Assembly (NCBI GenBank): GCA_903832875.1
Contig: CAILDA010000050.1
Span: 1 to 33,977, forward strand
Source: an uncultured Micrococcales bacterium
GTDB lineage: Bacteria > Actinomycetota > Actinomycetes > Actinomycetales > Microbacteriaceae
Reading direction: 5' to 3'
Length of the DNA stretch: 33,977 nt
Within the stretch, counting starts at the first letter, position 1. Every line of letters starts with the position of its first letter. Of this stretch, positions 8,161 through 16,643 are shown piece after piece. The notes under the pieces were generated by a model. It saw only the letters and a program-made list of their open reading frames with translations. It was not told the origin of the DNA and did no database searches. The translations under genes and the position numbers were made by a program.

Positions 8161-9825
8161 TTATCCCAGCAAAGCTGTTTCTAGTGTATCCAATCCAATG
8201 CTGCCCAGGTTTAGAGCTTTCATGTGGAAGTCCTTGATGTTGAAGTTAGCGCCTTGGCGTACCTTGTATTCGTCTCTGATCTGCTCCCAGATTCTCTGAC
8301 CAATCTTGTATGAAGGAGCCTGTCCTGGCCAACCGAAGTAACGGTGCACTTCGAAGTTGATGAACTGCTCACTCATGTTTACGTTCTTGCCCATGAAATC
8401 AAGTGCGTAGTCGAAGTCCCACTTACCGGTGCCATCAAGTCTTGGCTTACCTAGGTGAACACCGATGTCGAGAACAACACGAGCAGCACGCATGCGCTGA
8501 CCATCTAACATTCCTAGGCGGTCGCCTGGATCATCCAAGAAACCAAGTTCTTGCATTAGACGCTCAGCGTATAGTGCCCAACCTTCACCGTGACCTGACG
8601 ACCATGAAGCGAGTCTGCGCCAAGAGTTCAGATCTGCTTTGTTGTAAACCTTCTGAGCAATCTGCAAGTGGTGTCCTGGCACACCTTCGTGGTAAACAGT
8701 TGTGGTTTCGCGCCAAGTATCAAACTCGGTAACACCAACTGGAACTGACCACCACATTCTGCCCGGTCTTGAGAAGTCATCGGTTGGGCTGGTGTAGTAA
8801 ATACCACCGTGCTGAGTTGGAGCAATCATGCACTCAAGCTTGCGCAATGGTTCTGCAATGTCAAAGTGTGTGCCACTTAGTTTCTCGATAGCTGCATCAG
8901 AGAGCTTCTGCATCCAAGCCTGCAATTCTGCAGTGCCGTGCAGCTTACGCTTAGGGTCGTTATCTAGAACTTCTATAGCTTCTTTAACAGTTGCGCCTGG
9001 CTTGATTTCGTTAGCAACAGCATTCTGCTCTGCAACAACACGAGCAAGTTCTTCTTTACCCCACTCGTATGTCTCATCAAGGTCAACTCGCTTACCAAGG
9101 TATTGAGCGCTTAGTAATGTGTAACGCTCACGTCCGATGGCATCAACTGTATTTCCAGCTGGTAGCAATTCGTTCTTGAAGAACTCGGTTAGCTTTGCAT
9201 AACCTGCAGTTGCAACTTCAGCAGAAGATGCAAGCTCTGCTTTTAGAGATGCTGGAAGTTCACTATCTCCGGCTTGAGCGTTAGCTGCAAACTTTCTGAA
9301 GAAACCATCTGGGGTTAGCAGTTGCTCTGCCTGAGTGATAGCAAGTTTGATCTGACGAATTGCAGGAGTGTCGTTGTGTTTGATACCTTCACGCAAAGTT
9401 GCAATGTAGCCATCAACAGCACCATCAACAGCTTGCATGCGCTTGGAGATGTTTGACCAGTTCTCTTCGGTTGCAGTTGGGCTTAGGTCAAAGATGTCTC
9501 TGATGCCTTGAGCAGGAGAAGCAATTGGGTTTAGATCCCTGCGCCACATACCTGAGTCATAGATTTCACCACTGAGTTTCAGTGTTGAGGTCATAGCTAA
9601 CTTGGTTACCTTATCGACATCATCTTGGATTTCAGTTGCTTCAACTTTTGCAAGCATTTCTTTTTGCAGCTTGTTGTGATGAGCAGCGGCTTCAGGAGTT
9701 GTGTCTTCTAGTTTGTCTTCGCCGACTTTGAAACCTGCGTAGGTAGCAAATTCAGGGGATAGGTCAACAAGGGTTTTTACCCATTGCTCACCTAGTAAAT
9801 CGAGCTTGGATTGTTCACGCGACAT
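8161..9825 (-). CDS. DUF885 family protein (predicted zinc-metallopeptidase-like)
   Basis: 554 aa; TTTVYHEGVPGHHLQIAQ, GHGEGWALYAERLMQELGFLDDPGDRLGMLDGQRMRAARVVLDIGVH, GWPGQAPSYKIGQ are hallmark DUF885 motifs. AAGGA Shine-Dalgarno upstream. Confidence 0.93.
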   Translation of the reverse strand: MSREQSKLDLLGEQWVKTLVDLSPEFATYAGFKVGEDKLEDTTPEAAAHHNKLQKEMLAKVEATEIQDDVDKVTKLAMTSTLKLSGEIYDSGMWRRDLNPIASPAQGIRDIFDLSPTATEENWSNISKRMQAVDGAVDGYIATLREGIKHNDTPAIRQIKLAITQAEQLLTPDGFFRKFAANAQAGDSELPASLKAELASSAEVATAGYAKLTEFFKNELLPAGNTVDAIGRERYTLLSAQYLGKRVDLDETYEWGKEELARVVAEQNAVANEIKPGATVKEAIEVLDNDPKRKLHGTAELQAWMQKLSDAAIEKLSGTHFDIAEPLRKLECMIAPTQHGGIYYTSPTDDFSRPGRMWWSVPVGVTEFDTWRETTTVYHEGVPGHHLQIAQKVYNKADLNSWRRLASWSSGHGEGWALYAERLMQELGFLDDPGDRLGMLDGQRMRAARVVLDIGVHLGKPRLDGTGKWDFDYALDFMGKNVNMSEQFINFEVHRYFGWPGQAPSYKIGQRIWEQIRDEYKVRQGANFNIKDFHMKALNLGSIGLDTLETALLG

Positions 9826-9876
9826 TGCGAGTCCTTAATCTGTAGGGGATATCTTTAAGGACAAATCTAGTGGTTT

Positions 9877-10116
9877 TTAGTCGAGCCCCGGACGGTATTG
9901 AGCTTGCCACTGACCAACACCTGGTCGTAAATCGTTTCTGAAACGAGTGGTGTTGCGCTTCCAAGAAGATTCAGAGCCTAAGACTTGGCGCTTAGCGGTG
10001 CTTACCTGTTCTTGATGGCTAGCCTGCAAGATTGCTATCACAGCGGCTAACTCAGCATCGGTTGGGTTGCCAGCGACAACCTTGATGCCTGTCTGAATCG
10101 ATTCTTCAGGGATCAC
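9877..10116 (-). CDS. accE: Acyl-CoA carboxylase epsilon subunit
   Basis: 79 aa; [20 protein letters not shown] ... [30 protein letters not shown], typical of the epsilon family; follows the beta subunit and overlaps its stop. Confidence 0.85.
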   Translation of the reverse strand: MIPEESIQTGIKVVAGNPTDAELAAVIAILQASHQEQVSTAKRQVLGSESSWKRNTTRFRNDLRPGVGQWQAQYRPGLD

Positions 10117-11708
10117 AGCGGGATATTTCCATGCTTCTTAGGAGGAGTAGTTGCCCGCTTGGTTCTAAGGGCAGCTAGAGCCTTAATGACGCTGATACGG
10201 GTTGCGGCTGGCTCGATGATGCCATCAAGCTCACCACGCTCGGCAGCAAGATAGGGACTTGCAACGTTGTAGGTGTATTCAGCAGCTAGCTGAGCACGAA
10301 CCTTAGCGATGTCTTCACCAGCTGCTTCAGCAGCTTTGATCTTGTCTTTGAACAAAATGTTGACAGCACCTTGGCCACCCATAACTGCAATTTCAGCTGT
10401 TGGCCAAGCAAGGTTGATATCTGCTCCTAGGGCTTTAGAGCCCATAACGATGTATGCGCCTCCATAAGCCTTACGAGTAATCACTGTTACCAGTGGAACA
10501 GTTGCTTCAGCATATGCATAAATCAACTTCGCTCCGCGACGAATAACTCCAGCCCATTCCTGATCAGCTCCAGGTAGGTAACCAGGTACGTCAACAAGAG
10601 TTAGTACAGGTATAGAGAATGCATCGGCAAGGCGGACGAATCGAGCTGCTTTTTCTGCAGCATCGATGTTTAGAGTTCCAGCAAGAGCACTTGGTTGGTT
10701 CGCAACGATTGCAATCGATTGACCAGCAACTCGAGCAAAACCAATAATCACGTTAGGTGCAAACAGTGGTTGCACTTCTAAGAACTCGTGATCATCAACG
10801 ATTGATTCAATAACAGTAATCATTGAATAAGGCTGGTTAGGTGAATCAGGAATGATGGTGTTTAGTTCACGGTCTTCATCTGTGATCTCTAAGACATCAG
10901 ATGTTTCGTAGTGAACAGGTTCACTAAGGTTGTTCTCCGGTAGGTAGCTAAGTAATGCTCTGGCATAGTCAAGAGCATCTTCTTCATCGCTAGCAAGGTA
11001 ATGAGCAACACCAGAAGTCTGGTTATGAGCTAACGCTCCACCTAGAGCTTCCATTTCAACTTCTTCACCGGTAACAGTTTTGATGACGTCAGGACCAGTC
11101 ACAAACATGTTTGATGTTTGATCAACCATGATCACAAAGTCAGTGAGCGCTGGACCATAAACAGCGCCACCAGCGGCTGGACCCATGATTAGAGAGATCT
11201 GAGGAATAACACCTGAGGCCATAGTGTGACGCTTGAATATTTCACCATACTTACCTAAAGCGATAACACCTTCTTGAATACGAGCACCTCCAGAATCCAA
11301 GATTCCGATAAGTGGAACACCGGTGGCGATAGCTAGATCCATAATCTTGATGATCTTGTTTCCAGCAGCTTCACCAAGAGAGCCACCGAAGATTGTGAAG
11401 TCCTGTGAGAACAGAGCAACCTGACGTCCACCAATAGTTCCAACACCGGTAACCACGGCATCACCGTAAGGACGGTTCTTTTCCATGCCGAAGGCAGTCG
11501 AACGATGTCTAACAAACTCATCCATCTCGACGAAAGAGCCAGCATCTAAAAGAAGTTCAATGCGCTCGCGAGCGGTCTTCTTCCCCTTGGCATGCTGTTT
11601 AGCGATAGCGGCTTCGCCACTTGCATAAACAGCCTCGTGGTAACGGTTACGTAAGTCTTCTATTTTGCCTGCGGTTGTTGCTAGATCAGGCTGATTTTTC
11701 TCGGTCAA
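10113..11708 (-). CDS. accD: Acyl-CoA carboxylase beta subunit (carboxyltransferase)
   Basis: 531 aa; [73 protein letters not shown]. Confidence 0.95.
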   Translation of the reverse strand: MTEKNQPDLATTAGKIEDLRNRYHEAVYASGEAAIAKQHAKGKKTARERIELLLDAGSFVEMDEFVRHRSTAFGMEKNRPYGDAVVTGVGTIGGRQVALFSQDFTIFGGSLGEAAGNKIIKIMDLAIATGVPLIGILDSGGARIQEGVIALGKYGEIFKRHTMASGVIPQISLIMGPAAGGAVYGPALTDFVIMVDQTSNMFVTGPDVIKTVTGEEVEMEALGGALAHNQTSGVAHYLASDEEDALDYARALLSYLPENNLSEPVHYETSDVLEITDEDRELNTIIPDSPNQPYSMITVIESIVDDHEFLEVQPLFAPNVIIGFARVAGQSIAIVANQPSALAGTLNIDAAEKAARFVRLADAFSIPVLTLVDVPGYLPGADQEWAGVIRRGAKLIYAYAEATVPLVTVITRKAYGGAYIVMGSKALGADINLAWPTAEIAVMGGQGAVNILFKDKIKAAEAAGEDIAKVRAQLAAEYTYNVASPYLAAERGELDGIIEPAATRISVIKALAALRTKRATTPPKKHGNIPL

Positions 11709-11792
11709 AGCTCTTTATCTCCAATTGAAAGTTTCCTGAGTTTGTTCCACTCTATCCAAGTGCTGTCGGTTGGAGGGTTTAGCCTTAGGGCT

Positions 11793-12575
11793 ATGGAACT
11801 ACATGCAAGTGCTGAATTCGCCGCCAGGCTTGAATTTTTGCCTGAAACAGGCTCAACAAATACTGATTTATTGGCCCTAGCGGTCAAAAGCCCTGAGTTA
11901 TGGACAGATTTCTCTGTTTTAGTTACCGATAACCAAACCGCAGGCAGGGGAAGGCTGGATAGGCAGTGGGTAGCAGATCCAGGGGCAGCGCTGGCGGTAT
12001 CAGTGTTACTTAGACCAACAACCTTCGGGATTGAACAATATGGCTGGTTACCCCTTTTGGCAGGTCTGGCAATGCAGCGAACGGTTGCATCGTTGATTGA
12101 AGGCGCTGCAGTTAGTTTGAAATGGCCCAATGATGTTCTAGTCCAAGGCGAGAAGATCTCAGGTTTGTTAGCTGAAGTATTGCCTGATGGCAAAGGTGTT
12201 GTTATCGGTGCGGGACTGAATCTGAAACAAACAAAGGCTGAATTACCAATTGAAAGTGCCACTTCACTTCATCTACATGGAGTCCAAGGATTCCAACTAG
12301 ATGACATTTTGGTTCGTTACCTAGCATCATTGAAAAGACTTTACGAAGAGTTCGCCGATGCCAAAGGCAATGCAGAGGAATCTGGATTGCATGAAGCTAT
12401 TTTGAGTGCATCTTCCACAATCGGATCTAAAGTTCAAGTCATTCTTCCTGACGGAACAGATTTCACAGGAACTGGGGCGGGGCTGGATAGCGATGGCAGG
12501 CTACTTGTCGTGCTATCTGATCCAGTTGAGATTCGTGCCGTTGCCGCTGGCGACATTAAACACTTGCGACAATAG
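11793..12575 (+). CDS. birA: Biotin-[acetyl-CoA carboxylase] ligase
   Basis: Motifs ETGSTNTDLL, AGRGRLDRQWV, LKWPNDVL, KISGLLAEV, GVVIGAGLNL. ATG at 11793 preferred over the track's TTG at 11742 because the homologous region starts near MELHAS and a TAGCCT box lies 7 nt upstream. Confidence 0.92.
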   Translation: MELHASAEFAARLEFLPETGSTNTDLLALAVKSPELWTDFSVLVTDNQTAGRGRLDRQWVADPGAALAVSVLLRPTTFGIEQYGWLPLLAGLAMQRTVASLIEGAAVSLKWPNDVLVQGEKISGLLAEVLPDGKGVVIGAGLNLKQTKAELPIESATSLHLHGVQGFQLDDILVRYLASLKRLYEEFADAKGNAEESGLHEAILSASSTIGSKVQVILPDGTDFTGTGAGLDSDGRLLVVLSDPVEIRAVAAGDIKHLRQ

Positions 12576-12580
12576 TTCTT

Positions 12581-13066
12581 GTGTCTGAGTCTTCCTTTAG
12601 CGAACAAGACCTAGTTTTCATTAGAAAGCATGGCTCGGCTTTAGCGCTTCCTGTATTAATTCTTGGTTTAGATGCAGCTTTATTCTTTTTTGTGGATTGG
12701 CGATTAACAGACCAATTGCACCATCAGCTCTTTCTCTCAGGTGTACTGCTCATTGCCTTACTGTTCTGGTTACTTCCAGCTATTAGATTTTTTACGAATC
12801 GAATCGAGATAACCAGTAACCGAGTAATCATTCATCGAGGCCTAACTGGAAATAAGACCGAGGAAGTGCCCTGGGGCGAAATAACTGGAGTCAGCATTTC
12901 CAGAGGTTTTGGATCATGGCTCAAAGGTGCAGGAGATATTCACCTGCATAGAGAATTTGGGCCGGATGCAATTTTGCGCCGAGTTCCAAAAGCTAAGAAG
13001 CTCTCTCGAGAGATTGAGGGCTATTTAACCGCGAGGTCTAAGCGTGGGACAATAGAGCGTGGCTAG
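12581..13066 (+). CDS. Membrane PH-domain (bPH2-like) protein
   Basis: 161 aa; two hydrophobic segments then RIEITSNRVIIHRGLTGNKTEEVPWGEITGVSISRGFGSWLKGAGDI; between birA and purK as in other actinobacteria. Confidence 0.82.
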   Translation: MSESSFSEQDLVFIRKHGSALALPVLILGLDAALFFFVDWRLTDQLHHQLFLSGVLLIALLFWLLPAIRFFTNRIEITSNRVIIHRGLTGNKTEEVPWGEITGVSISRGFGSWLKGAGDIHLHREFGPDAILRRVPKAKKLSREIEGYLTARSKRGTIERG

Positions 13067-14171
13067 AACTTTAGGTGTTATTGGTGGCGGGCAATTAGCT
13101 CGAATGATGATCGCACCTGCCATAGAACTAGGTATTGAGATAAAGGTTTTAGCCGAGACCGAAGGTTCTCCTGCTCAGCTAGCCGCCACTCAAGTTGGTG
13201 ACTATCAAGACCTGGACACAGTAAGAGAATTTGCGAAGACTGTTGATGTTCTGACCTTTGATCATGAACATGTTCCACTTGAAGTTCTAGAGACTCTAGA
13301 AGCAGAGGGCTTCAAGTTCGAGCCTTCTTCTAAAGCTTTGCGTTTTGCTCAGAACAAATTAGATATGCGTAAGCGTTTAGCAGAGCTGGGTGTTCCAATT
13401 CCTGACTGGGCGCAAATCAACTCAGCAGCAGAGCTAGATGAGTTCATTGCAAGTCATGGATCAGTAGTGATCTTGAAGACCCCTACCGGAGGTTACGACG
13501 GTAAAGGTGTTCGAGTTGTTAGATCAAGTGCAGATGCAGCCGACTGGCTAGCTTTAGGGAAACCATTGCTGGTTGAAGAAAAAGTTGATTTCGTTCGTGA
13601 GCTTGCTCAGCTCTCAGCAAGAAATCGTTCTGGTGAATGGAAGCCTTGGCAAACGGTGCAAACCATTCAACGTGATGGTGTTTGTGCTGAAGTGTTATCC
13701 CCAGCGCCTAATGCAAACTTTGAGTTGGCTTCTCAAATTGCAGAAAGGATTGCTGTTGGTTTGGATGTCACCGGTGTGTTAGCAGTTGAGTTATTTGAAA
13801 CTGCCGATGGAAACTTGCTGGTGAATGAATTAGCCATGCGTCCCCACAACTCAGGTCATTTCAGCATTGAAGGAGCTCTAACCAGTCAGTTCGAACAGCA
13901 CGTTCGAGCTGCCTTGAATCTTCCACTGGGTCAGCCAAGTGCTGCTGCAGAATATGCTGTGATGCTAAACCTCTTGGGCACAGACGATAAGAACAGTTTT
14001 GTTGAGCATTATGACAGGGCTATGAATACTGCCCCTGGTGCTCACATTCACACCTACGGCAAAGCTCCTAGAGCAGGGCGGAAGATGGGGCATGTCACTG
14101 CTTTATCAAATCTCAGCCTTGAAGATGCTCGTGCTACAGCACTCGCTGCCCATCAAGCGCTGCAAGCCTAA
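13059..14171 (+). CDS. purK: 5-(carboxyamino)imidazole ribonucleotide synthase
   Basis: 370 aa; LGVIGGGQLARMM, DVLTFDHEHVP, LKTPTGGYDGKGVRVV, VNELAMRPHNSGHFSIEG. Confidence 0.96.
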   Translation: MARTLGVIGGGQLARMMIAPAIELGIEIKVLAETEGSPAQLAATQVGDYQDLDTVREFAKTVDVLTFDHEHVPLEVLETLEAEGFKFEPSSKALRFAQNKLDMRKRLAELGVPIPDWAQINSAAELDEFIASHGSVVILKTPTGGYDGKGVRVVRSSADAADWLALGKPLLVEEKVDFVRELAQLSARNRSGEWKPWQTVQTIQRDGVCAEVLSPAPNANFELASQIAERIAVGLDVTGVLAVELFETADGNLLVNELAMRPHNSGHFSIEGALTSQFEQHVRAALNLPLGQPSAAAEYAVMLNLLGTDDKNSFVEHYDRAMNTAPGAHIHTYGKAPRAGRKMGHVTALSNLSLEDARATALAAHQALQA

Positions 14172-14234
14172 CCAGTTTTCTGACCAACCGAATCTAAAAT
14201 TGGGCTGTTAGCAACAATCTATTTAGGAGAACCC

Positions 14235-14729
14235 ATGACTCAGGCACTTGTTGGCGTTGTTATGGGCTCAGACAGCGACTGGACTGTAATGAGCGATGCT
14301 GCTCAAGCCCTAAAAGAATTCGGCATTGAATACGAAGTTGAAGTTCTCTCAGCTCACAGAACTCCAGATCGCATGATGGAATGGGGCAAAGCTGCCGCTA
14401 GTCGCGGGATCAAAGTGATCATTGCCGGTGCGGGAGGCGCAGCTCACCTACCAGGCATGATTGCGTCGGTAACGACTTTGCCTGTTGTTGGAGTTCCCGT
14501 GAAACTCAAAAGTTTAGATGGCATGGATTCTTTGCTTTCGATTGTGCAGATGCCTGCAGGCATTCCGGTTGCCACAGTTTCAATTGATGGAGCTAGAAAT
14601 GCAGGTATTTTGGCTGCTCGTATTATTGGAGCGTTTGATCCTAAGGTTGCTACCGCTCTTGAAGCTTTCAGTGTCTCCCTTGCGGATCAGGTTGCTGTGA
14701 AAAATAAGAATCTAAAATCTCAAATATGA
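14235..14729 (+). CDS. purE: 5-(carboxyamino)imidazole ribonucleotide mutase
   Basis: 164 aa; [43 protein letters not shown] Shine-Dalgarno just upstream. Confidence 0.96.
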   Translation: MTQALVGVVMGSDSDWTVMSDAAQALKEFGIEYEVEVLSAHRTPDRMMEWGKAAASRGIKVIIAGAGGAAHLPGMIASVTTLPVVGVPVKLKSLDGMDSLLSIVQMPAGIPVATVSIDGARNAGILAARIIGAFDPKVATALEAFSVSLADQVAVKNKNLKSQI

Positions 14730-16111
14730 GATCTAGAAATTCTCAAGGTGAACTAAACACTCCTTTTCGTGATGTTAGAAATGCCAGCTCCGGACAGATG
14801 CTTAAAAGAGCTTGGTGGATTATTGCCCTTAACTTCTTTATTCCAGGTTCGGCTCAGGTTGTCGCTGGTAGAAAAGGTCTTGGCCGAATTGGAATAGTTT
14901 TTACATTAGGGTTTTGGGGATTTCTGGTTTTAGCGCTGTTGCTTGCGCTTATTTCTAAGGTGGCTTTATTCACCATATTGTTAACTCCCTTTATTGCCAT
15001 CCCACTTGGCATCTTGTTTGTGGTTTATGCAGGGTTGATTGTCTTCTGCAGTTTAGATTCGCTGAGATTGATGAGCCTGAATCGAGTTGGCAATAGAGCA
15101 AGACCGATAGCGCTTATCACTTTGATTGTTACTGCCTTGGTCAGTTCATATTTTGTTGGAACTATTGGATCAACAACTTTGACAGCAACCAATTTTATGT
15201 CTGGAATTTTTAGCAACAGTGGAAATTTAGAAGCTCACAAAGGTCGATACAACATCATGCTGCTCGGTGGGGATTCTGGTTCTAACAGATATGGTCTGAG
15301 ACCAGACAGCATTTCCGTTATCAGTATCAGCACTGAAACTGGAACAGCAGTAAATATCGGTTTGCCTAGAAACCTAAGCCGAATTCAATTCACTCCTGGA
15401 ACACCAATCCACAAGGTTTACCCTTACGGGTTCAACCACGACTGTGCTGGCGAATGTATGTTGAACGCTGTCTATAAAGCAACCATCGATAACTACTCTT
15501 ACCTTTATCCAAAAGCGTTTAGTAAAGGCTCCACTTCGGGTATCGAAGCTACCAAGAGTGCAGTTCAATGGATTACCGGTTTGAAGATCGACGCATACGT
15601 TCTTATCAACATGAGATCTTTCACTGGTTTAGTTGATGCCCTTGGTGGTATCGATGTAACAGTGAAGAAGGCTTTACCTATCGGTGGTCAGCAAGACTGT
15701 TATCCAGCTGATAACGAGCATGAGTCGATCTGTCCAGATGCCATGAGTTGGATCGAAAAAGGCAGACAGCACATGGATGGCAGAACAGCTCTTTGGTATG
15801 CCAGATCAAGACACAACACCAATGACTACGACAGAATGCGTCGTCAACGCGAGGTTGAGAACATTGTGTTGAAAAAGATTGATCTTGGAACACTGCTTTT
15901 CAAGTTTGGTGCGGTTGCTGGAGCAAGCTCTAAGTTAGTTAGGACTGACATTCCTTCAGGTTCAGTGCCAACTTTGATGGATTTAGCTTTCAAAGCTAAG
16001 ACCAAAGGTTTGAAGTCTTTGCAACTTTCTTATCCTCTGATTCAGGCGAATAACCCAGACTTCTTCCTCATGAGGCACCTAATCGCAGAAAAACTAAGAA
16101 CTTATAAATAG
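14726..16111 (+). CDS. LytR-CpsA-Psr (LCP) family cell-envelope protein
   Basis: 461 aa; N-terminal membrane segments, then [73 protein letters not shown]. Confidence 0.93.
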   Translation: MRSRNSQGELNTPFRDVRNASSGQMLKRAWWIIALNFFIPGSAQVVAGRKGLGRIGIVFTLGFWGFLVLALLLALISKVALFTILLTPFIAIPLGILFVVYAGLIVFCSLDSLRLMSLNRVGNRARPIALITLIVTALVSSYFVGTIGSTTLTATNFMSGIFSNSGNLEAHKGRYNIMLLGGDSGSNRYGLRPDSISVISISTETGTAVNIGLPRNLSRIQFTPGTPIHKVYPYGFNHDCAGECMLNAVYKATIDNYSYLYPKAFSKGSTSGIEATKSAVQWITGLKIDAYVLINMRSFTGLVDALGGIDVTVKKALPIGGQQDCYPADNEHESICPDAMSWIEKGRQHMDGRTALWYARSRHNTNDYDRMRRQREVENIVLKKIDLGTLLFKFGAVAGASSKLVRTDIPSGSVPTLMDLAFKAKTKGLKSLQLSYPLIQANNPDFFLMRHLIAEKLRTYK

Positions 16112-16154
16112 GTTTCGCACAGTTTCGCAGATGAGTTTTCCCGGCTCTAAAAGT

Positions 16155-16169
16155 TAGTCTGGCAATATG
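16155..16169 (+). promoter_or_regulatory. Candidate leaderless promoter of the lipoprotein gene: TAGTCT-N6-ATG
   Basis: TAGTCT GGCAAT ATG directly in sequence. Confidence 0.45.
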
Positions 16170-16643
16170 AAAAATCTAAGAGTCATTGCACTAACTGCAA
16201 TTTTGGCCTTCACCGTTAGCGGCTGCTCGATTTTGTATCCAAACTGGGGCAAGCCAACTGATAGCCCAAAGCCAACTGATACTCAAACAACTCCACCAGG
16301 ACCTACAGATACCGCAACTCCAACGCCAGAGCCAACCGACAAGGGTGCTGCATCTGTTGAGATCATGGATGCTTATGTTGATGCAGGAAATGGCATCATT
16401 TCTGTAATTGGTCAGGTAACTAACTTCAGCGAGGATGGCGGCACTTGCACTGCCACCTTCAATGGTGGCGGTAAGACTGTGACTATTTCTGCGGCTGCAG
16501 AATCCAATGCTGCCAACACACAGTGCCGCCCGCTTGAGATAAAGCTAAGTGGATTACCTAAAGGCGCTGGAGTGGTAACCGTTACTTATGACTCCGCTAA
16601 AAACCATGGTGTCTCTAAGGCAACTGCGGTAACTATTCCGTGA
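16167..16643 (+). CDS. Predicted lipoprotein with Pro/Thr-rich linker, unknown function
   Basis: 158 aa; signal peptide with lipobox-like LAFTVSGCS; low-complexity linker PTDSPKPTDTQTTPPGPTDTATPTPEPTDKG; small C-terminal domain. Confidence 0.75.
   Translation: MKNLRVIALTAILAFTVSGCSILYPNWGKPTDSPKPTDTQTTPPGPTDTATPTPEPTDKGAASVEIMDAYVDAGNGIISVIGQVTNFSEDGGTCTATFNGGGKTVTISAAAESNAANTQCRPLEIKLSGLPKGAGVVTVTYDSAKNHGVSKATAVTIP

Noticed and set aside
8111-8299. 62-aa plus-strand ORF near the convergent intergenic region
   Set aside because: Starts in a terminator hairpin and runs antisense to DUF885.
8403-8732. 109-aa plus-strand ORF within the DUF885 gene
   Set aside because: Antisense to a well-supported gene; translation lacks a plausible fold or motif.
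11742-11792. Longer TTG start for birA in the ORF track
   Set aside because: The extension is not expected in BirA; ATG at 11793 has a -10-like box 7 nt upstream.
11705-12262. 185-aa minus-strand ORF antisense to birA
   Set aside because: Fully overlaps a well-supported birA on the other strand; composition looks like a reverse complement shadow, with no recognisable domain.
16258-16341. Short repetitive DNA (ccaactgat.../cca-act units) considered as a possible tandem repeat or CRISPR-like array
   Set aside because: In frame and encodes a Pro/Thr-rich linker of a lipoprotein; repeats are imperfect and codon-derived.
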